5,936 nucleotides of DNA from Dehalococcoidia bacterium UBA1151. Its GTDB lineage: Bacteria > Chloroflexota > Dehalococcoidia > Lucifugimonadales > Lucifugimonadaceae. Below the pieces are notes generated by a model. That model saw only the letters and a list, made by a program, of their open reading frames with translations, was not told the origin of the DNA and did not search any database. Below are positions 5,334 through 5,936 of the stretch, in pieces (position 1 is the stretch's first letter; each line of letters begins with the position of its first letter). The stretch is taken from positions 15,171 to 21,106 of the forward strand of contig DBZV01000027.1 in the NCBI GenBank assembly GCA_002311865.1, read 5' to 3'. Made by a program: the position numbers and the translations under genes.

Positions 5334-5352
5334 GAAGGCATCACTGAGAGTG
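5334..5352 (+). promoter_or_regulatory. Ribosome-binding site and GTG start of cysM
   Basis: GAAGG (5334-5338) lies 11 nt before GTG at 5350. This decides the start: the first in-frame ATG is only at codon 60, inside the conserved domain. The alternative GTG at 5398 would leave just three residues before IGNTPLV and has no ribosome-binding sequence. Confidence 0.6.
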
Positions 5353-5936
5353 AATTCAAGCGCGGCTCACATCACCAGCAACATCAACGCAGACGTTGTG
5401 GATGCAATTGGCAACACTCCGCTGGTTGATATCTCTGTTGTAAGTCCAAATCCAGAGGTCAAGATCTACGCCAAGCTTGAGGGGGCTAACCCTTCTGGCA
5501 GCGTGAAAGATCGCGTTGCGCGCTCGATGATTCTTGCTGCGGAGCGGGATGGCCTGCTGAAGCCGGGCGATACGATTGTTGAGCCAACAAGCGGCAACAC
5601 GGGTATTTCACTGGCGATGATCTGCCGTGTACGCGGCTACAAGTTAAAGGCCGTCACGCCGGAGTCGGTGAGCGCTGAGAGGGTACAGCTGCTAAAGGCA
5701 TTTGGCGCAGAGGTGGTCTTTTCCGATGGTACGAAAGGCACTAATGAGTCGATTCTCATCGCTCAGCAGATCGCTAGAGAGAATCCAGATATTGTGCTGC
5801 TGTACCAGTACGGAAACGAAGCGAACCCGGAGGCTCACTACACGTCTACGGGTCCAGAAATCATTCGCGATTTGCCGGATGTAGATGTGTTTGTGGCGGG
5901 TCTTGGCACCGGCGGGACGCTGATGGGCGTGGGCCG
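5350..5936 (+). CDS. cysM: Cysteine synthase, CysM type (3' end beyond window)
   Basis: This is a PLP-dependent fold-type II enzyme that makes cysteine from an activated serine (O-acetyl- or O-phosphoserine) and a sulfur donor. Only the first 195 codons are present. IGNTPLV (20-26) starts the domain; Lys53 in NPSGSVKDR forms the PLP Schiff base; TSGNTGIS (80-87) is the substrate-binding loop; and GTGGT (186-190) is the PLP phosphate loop. LLYQYGNEANPEAHY before TGPE resembles, from memory, mycobacterial CysM, which takes sulfur from thiocarboxylated CysO, more than the QFxNPANP version of CysK. The position 85 nt after a MoeB/MoeZ-type activating enzyme supports this. The C-terminal part that would help discriminate is cut off. 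An ordinary O-acetylserine sulfhydrylase or a cystathionine beta-synthase remain possible. Membership of the cysteine synthase family is very secure; the CysM assignment is moderate. Confidence 0.88.
   Translation, partial: MNSSAAHITSNINADVVDAIGNTPLVDISVVSPNPEVKIYAKLEGANPSGSVKDRVARSMILAAERDGLLKPGDTIVEPTSGNTGISLAMICRVRGYKLKAVTPESVSAERVQLLKAFGAEVVFSDGTKGTNESILIAQQIARENPDIVLLYQYGNEANPEAHYTSTGPEIIRDLPDVDVFVAGLGTGGTLMGVG

Noticed and set aside
5702..5884. 60-codon plus-strand frame inside cysM
   Set aside because: It is an alternative frame of the well-conserved cysteine synthase and has no independent support.

Overview
The window is a compact bacterial segment, about 54% GC by eye. It holds six confidently recognised genes, one plausible small ORF and several well-formed RNA hairpins. 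I see no rRNA, tRNA, CRISPR array or mobile element. The organism is uncertain. A HtrA protease made as a lipoprotein with a Pro/Ala/Thr-rich linker, a long-form L25 with an acidic tail, and a CysM resembling the actinobacterial CysO-dependent type suggest a non-proteobacterial lineage. Chloroflexota (perhaps a marine SAR202-like group) is my best guess, at low confidence.

Left half, minus strand, in transcription order: rplY (ribosomal protein L25/Ctc, 2814-3512); htrA (trypsin-like protease plus PDZ, lipoprotein signal, 1247-2509), closed by a strong intrinsic terminator (1182-1214); and cysH (iron-sulfur APS reductase, 172-918). cysH has its own candidate promoter and a leader of about 180 nt that contains a terminator hairpin and a possible competing antiterminator. 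A possible 33-residue ORF (59-160) follows cysH at 11 nt, and a perfect hairpin lies at the left edge (9-34).

Right half, plus strand, divergent from rplY: an Rrf2-family regulator with three IscR-like cysteines (3824-4252), preceded by an extended -10 promoter overlapped by an inverted repeat; a MoeB/ThiF/MoeZ-type adenylyltransferase without a rhodanese domain (4416-5264); and a GTG-initiated cysteine synthase of the CysM type (5350 to the window edge, incomplete).

Read together, the window looks like a sulfur-assimilation locus. CysH reduces APS to sulfite. The E1-like enzyme would activate the C-terminus of a small ubiquitin-like sulfur carrier. The CysM-like enzyme would use the resulting protein thiocarboxylate to make cysteine, as in the mycobacterial CysO-CysM-MoeZ pathway. 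The carrier (CysO/ThiS/MoaD-like) and the protease that releases cysteine (Mec/JAMM) are not in this window and would be expected just beyond its right edge. The Rrf2 protein is the obvious candidate sensor of sulfur, iron-sulfur or redox status. The two most unusual items are the cysH leader, which matches no riboswitch I recognise, and the apparent CysO-type cysteine pathway beside an Rrf2 regulator.
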